Below, in pieces: positions 5,358 through 6,320 of a DNA stretch of 6,320 nt. The DNA comes from Chloroflexota bacterium (GTDB taxonomy: Bacteria > Chloroflexota > Ktedonobacteria > Ktedonobacterales > Ktedonobacteraceae): assembly GCA_005881495.1 (NCBI GenBank), contig VBHI01000104.1:1-6320 (forward strand), read 5' to 3'. The notes beneath the pieces were generated by a model. The model worked only from the letters and a program-made list of their open reading frames with translations. It did not search any database and was not told the DNA's origin. Both the position numbers and the translations under genes were made by a program. Position 1 is the first letter of the stretch. Each line of letters opens with the position of its first letter.

Positions 5358-6320
5358 TCAGTCCGTGAGATCGAGGCTTCGAGCGATCTCGACAGCCTCA
5401 AAGCGGCTGGTCACGTGGAGCTTCTGATAGAGGCGCTGCAGATGCGTTTTGACGGTATTGAGGCTAATCACCAGGTGTTCGGCAATCTCCTGCCTCTCCA
5501 TGCCATCCGCCAGCAGGCGCAAAATCTGTCGTTCTTGCGGACTTAATGAGGCGAGCAGAGAGACGGGATCAAAAGCTAGCGCGCTCGGTTGCTTCTGCCT
5601 GGTATCAAAGGCTTGGAGGATGGTGCGGATATAGGTCTGGAGCGATTTTTCACGTATGGCGGTGAGTTGAGCAGAAAGCAGCGTGGTGACTATCTCTCCT
5701 TCGTCAAGAAACAGGCGCAGGTAATGTTCGGGATGCGCGAGCTGGATAATCTCACTGAGCTGCGATCTTGCCTCCTGGGGCTGTTTCAGCTGATGATACG
5801 CCATGCTCAGCAAGAGACCAATCTCGAGTGTGCTACGCAGGCGTTCGTTTGCCGCTGCCTCTTCCTGCCACGACTTGAGCAGGGTCAGAACGTCGTGCGC
5901 CGCGCCGCTCTGTAACAGCCAGCGAGCGCGCAACAGGGCCTCTTGCTCTTGTTGAGAGCGCGAGACGGAAAGCGAGGCCTCCTCAGTCTGCGATGACTCC
6001 AGCCAGCGTTGAACAGAGGCGGCGTCGCCCGAAGTGAGTTCGAAGCGCATCTGCCAGAGCAAGATCTCGCGATACTGTTGAGGAAATTGGGCGGGGTCGA
6101 GATGGACGAGCCTCGCCTGAAGCATTTTGAGGGCCTCGTGCACGAGGCCCGAGGCCGCAGCAACCCTGGCCAGGATGAGCGTCGCCTGGACCTGCAAGAG
6201 CCGGTCATTGATGGTCATGCTGATCGCCAGCGCTTGTTGGGCTTGCTGCCCGGCCTGAGCCAACTGATTATGTTCATAAGCAAGCTGAGCTATTCCTGTT
6301 AGCGCTCTGGCCTGGTCGTT
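5358..6320 (-). CDS. LuxR-type transcriptional regulator, MalT/LAL-like, C-terminal part (5' end outside window)
   Basis: The frame is open to the right edge, so 320 C-terminal residues are visible of what is probably a large (about 800-1000 residue) protein. The first ~225 residues are helical, Ala/Leu/Gln-rich and TPR-like (for example AYEHNQLAQAGQQAQQAL and LLSMAYHQLKQPQEARSQL), resembling the helical repeat region of MalT/AcoK/LAL regulators. The end is a LuxR DNA-binding domain: LSPQERQILRLLADGMERQEIAEHL, then ISLNTVKTHLQRLYQKLHV with the recognition helix NTVKTHL, ending SRFEAVEIARSLDLTD. MalT-like proteins carry an N-terminal AAA/STAND ATPase that senses a ligand; that part would lie beyond the window and is not seen. 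A TTG at 6263 is internal, not a start. The monooxygenase gene follows 161 bp downstream on the same strand. Confidence 0.88.
   Translation of the reverse strand, partial: NDQARALTGIAQLAYEHNQLAQAGQQAQQALAISMTINDRLLQVQATLILARVAAASGLVHEALKMLQARLVHLDPAQFPQQYREILLWQMRFELTSGDAASVQRWLESSQTEEASLSVSRSQQEQEALLRARWLLQSGAAHDVLTLLKSWQEEAAANERLRSTLEIGLLLSMAYHQLKQPQEARSQLSEIIQLAHPEHYLRLFLDEGEIVTTLLSAQLTAIREKSLQTYIRTILQAFDTRQKQPSALAFDPVSLLASLSPQERQILRLLADGMERQEIAEHLVISLNTVKTHLQRLYQKLHVTSRFEAVEIARSLDLTD

Noticed and set aside
6261..6263. TTG at 6263 as the regulator gene start
   Set aside because: The same frame stays open to the window edge with TPR-like sequence (QLAYEHNQLAQAG), so the gene begins outside the window.

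Overview
The window looks like a chromosomal stretch from a moderately GC-rich soil bacterium. A large multicellular Chloroflexota such as a Ktedonobacter relative is my best guess, but this is inference only. It rests on an F420-type luciferase-like oxidoreductase, a large MalT/LAL-like regulator with a C-terminal LuxR helix-turn-helix, a Ser/Thr/Pro-linked beta-propeller lipoprotein, and a decayed serine-recombinase tail in one neighbourhood. No rRNA, tRNA, CRISPR array or intact insertion sequence is visible.

Layout. Left block, plus strand: the C-terminal part of a CoA-acylating (methyl)malonate-semialdehyde dehydrogenase (to 863), then a short gap holding a perfect 9-bp hairpin and a strong Shine-Dalgarno, then a complete LLM-family, probably F420-dependent, oxidoreductase (934-1929). 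The two are likely co-transcribed in a catabolic operon that starts outside the window. Convergent to it, with 28 bp between stop codons, is a secreted PQQ-like beta-propeller lipoprotein gene (3472-1958, minus).

Middle: a 422-bp gap (3473-3894) holds the lipoprotein gene's upstream region, a pair of imperfect ~20-bp tandem repeats, a minus-strand relic of a serine recombinase C-terminal DNA-binding domain (3642-3776), a CRP-like palindrome (3811-3828) and a perfect 16-bp stem-loop (3831-3867).

Right block, minus strand: a LuxR-type regulator, truncated by the window edge (6320-5358), followed after 161 bp by a complete class A FAD-dependent monooxygenase (5196-3895). Between them lies a cluster of GGGTGA half-sites just upstream of a good -10 hexamer that has no good -35. 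This arrangement suits an activator-dependent promoter, and the neighbouring regulator is the obvious candidate activator.

All intact genes belong to known families. I do not see a clearly new biological system. The most checkable novelties are the regulator/monooxygenase operator cluster, the unannotated recombinase relic with its repeats, and the pairing of the aldehyde dehydrogenase with the LLM enzyme.
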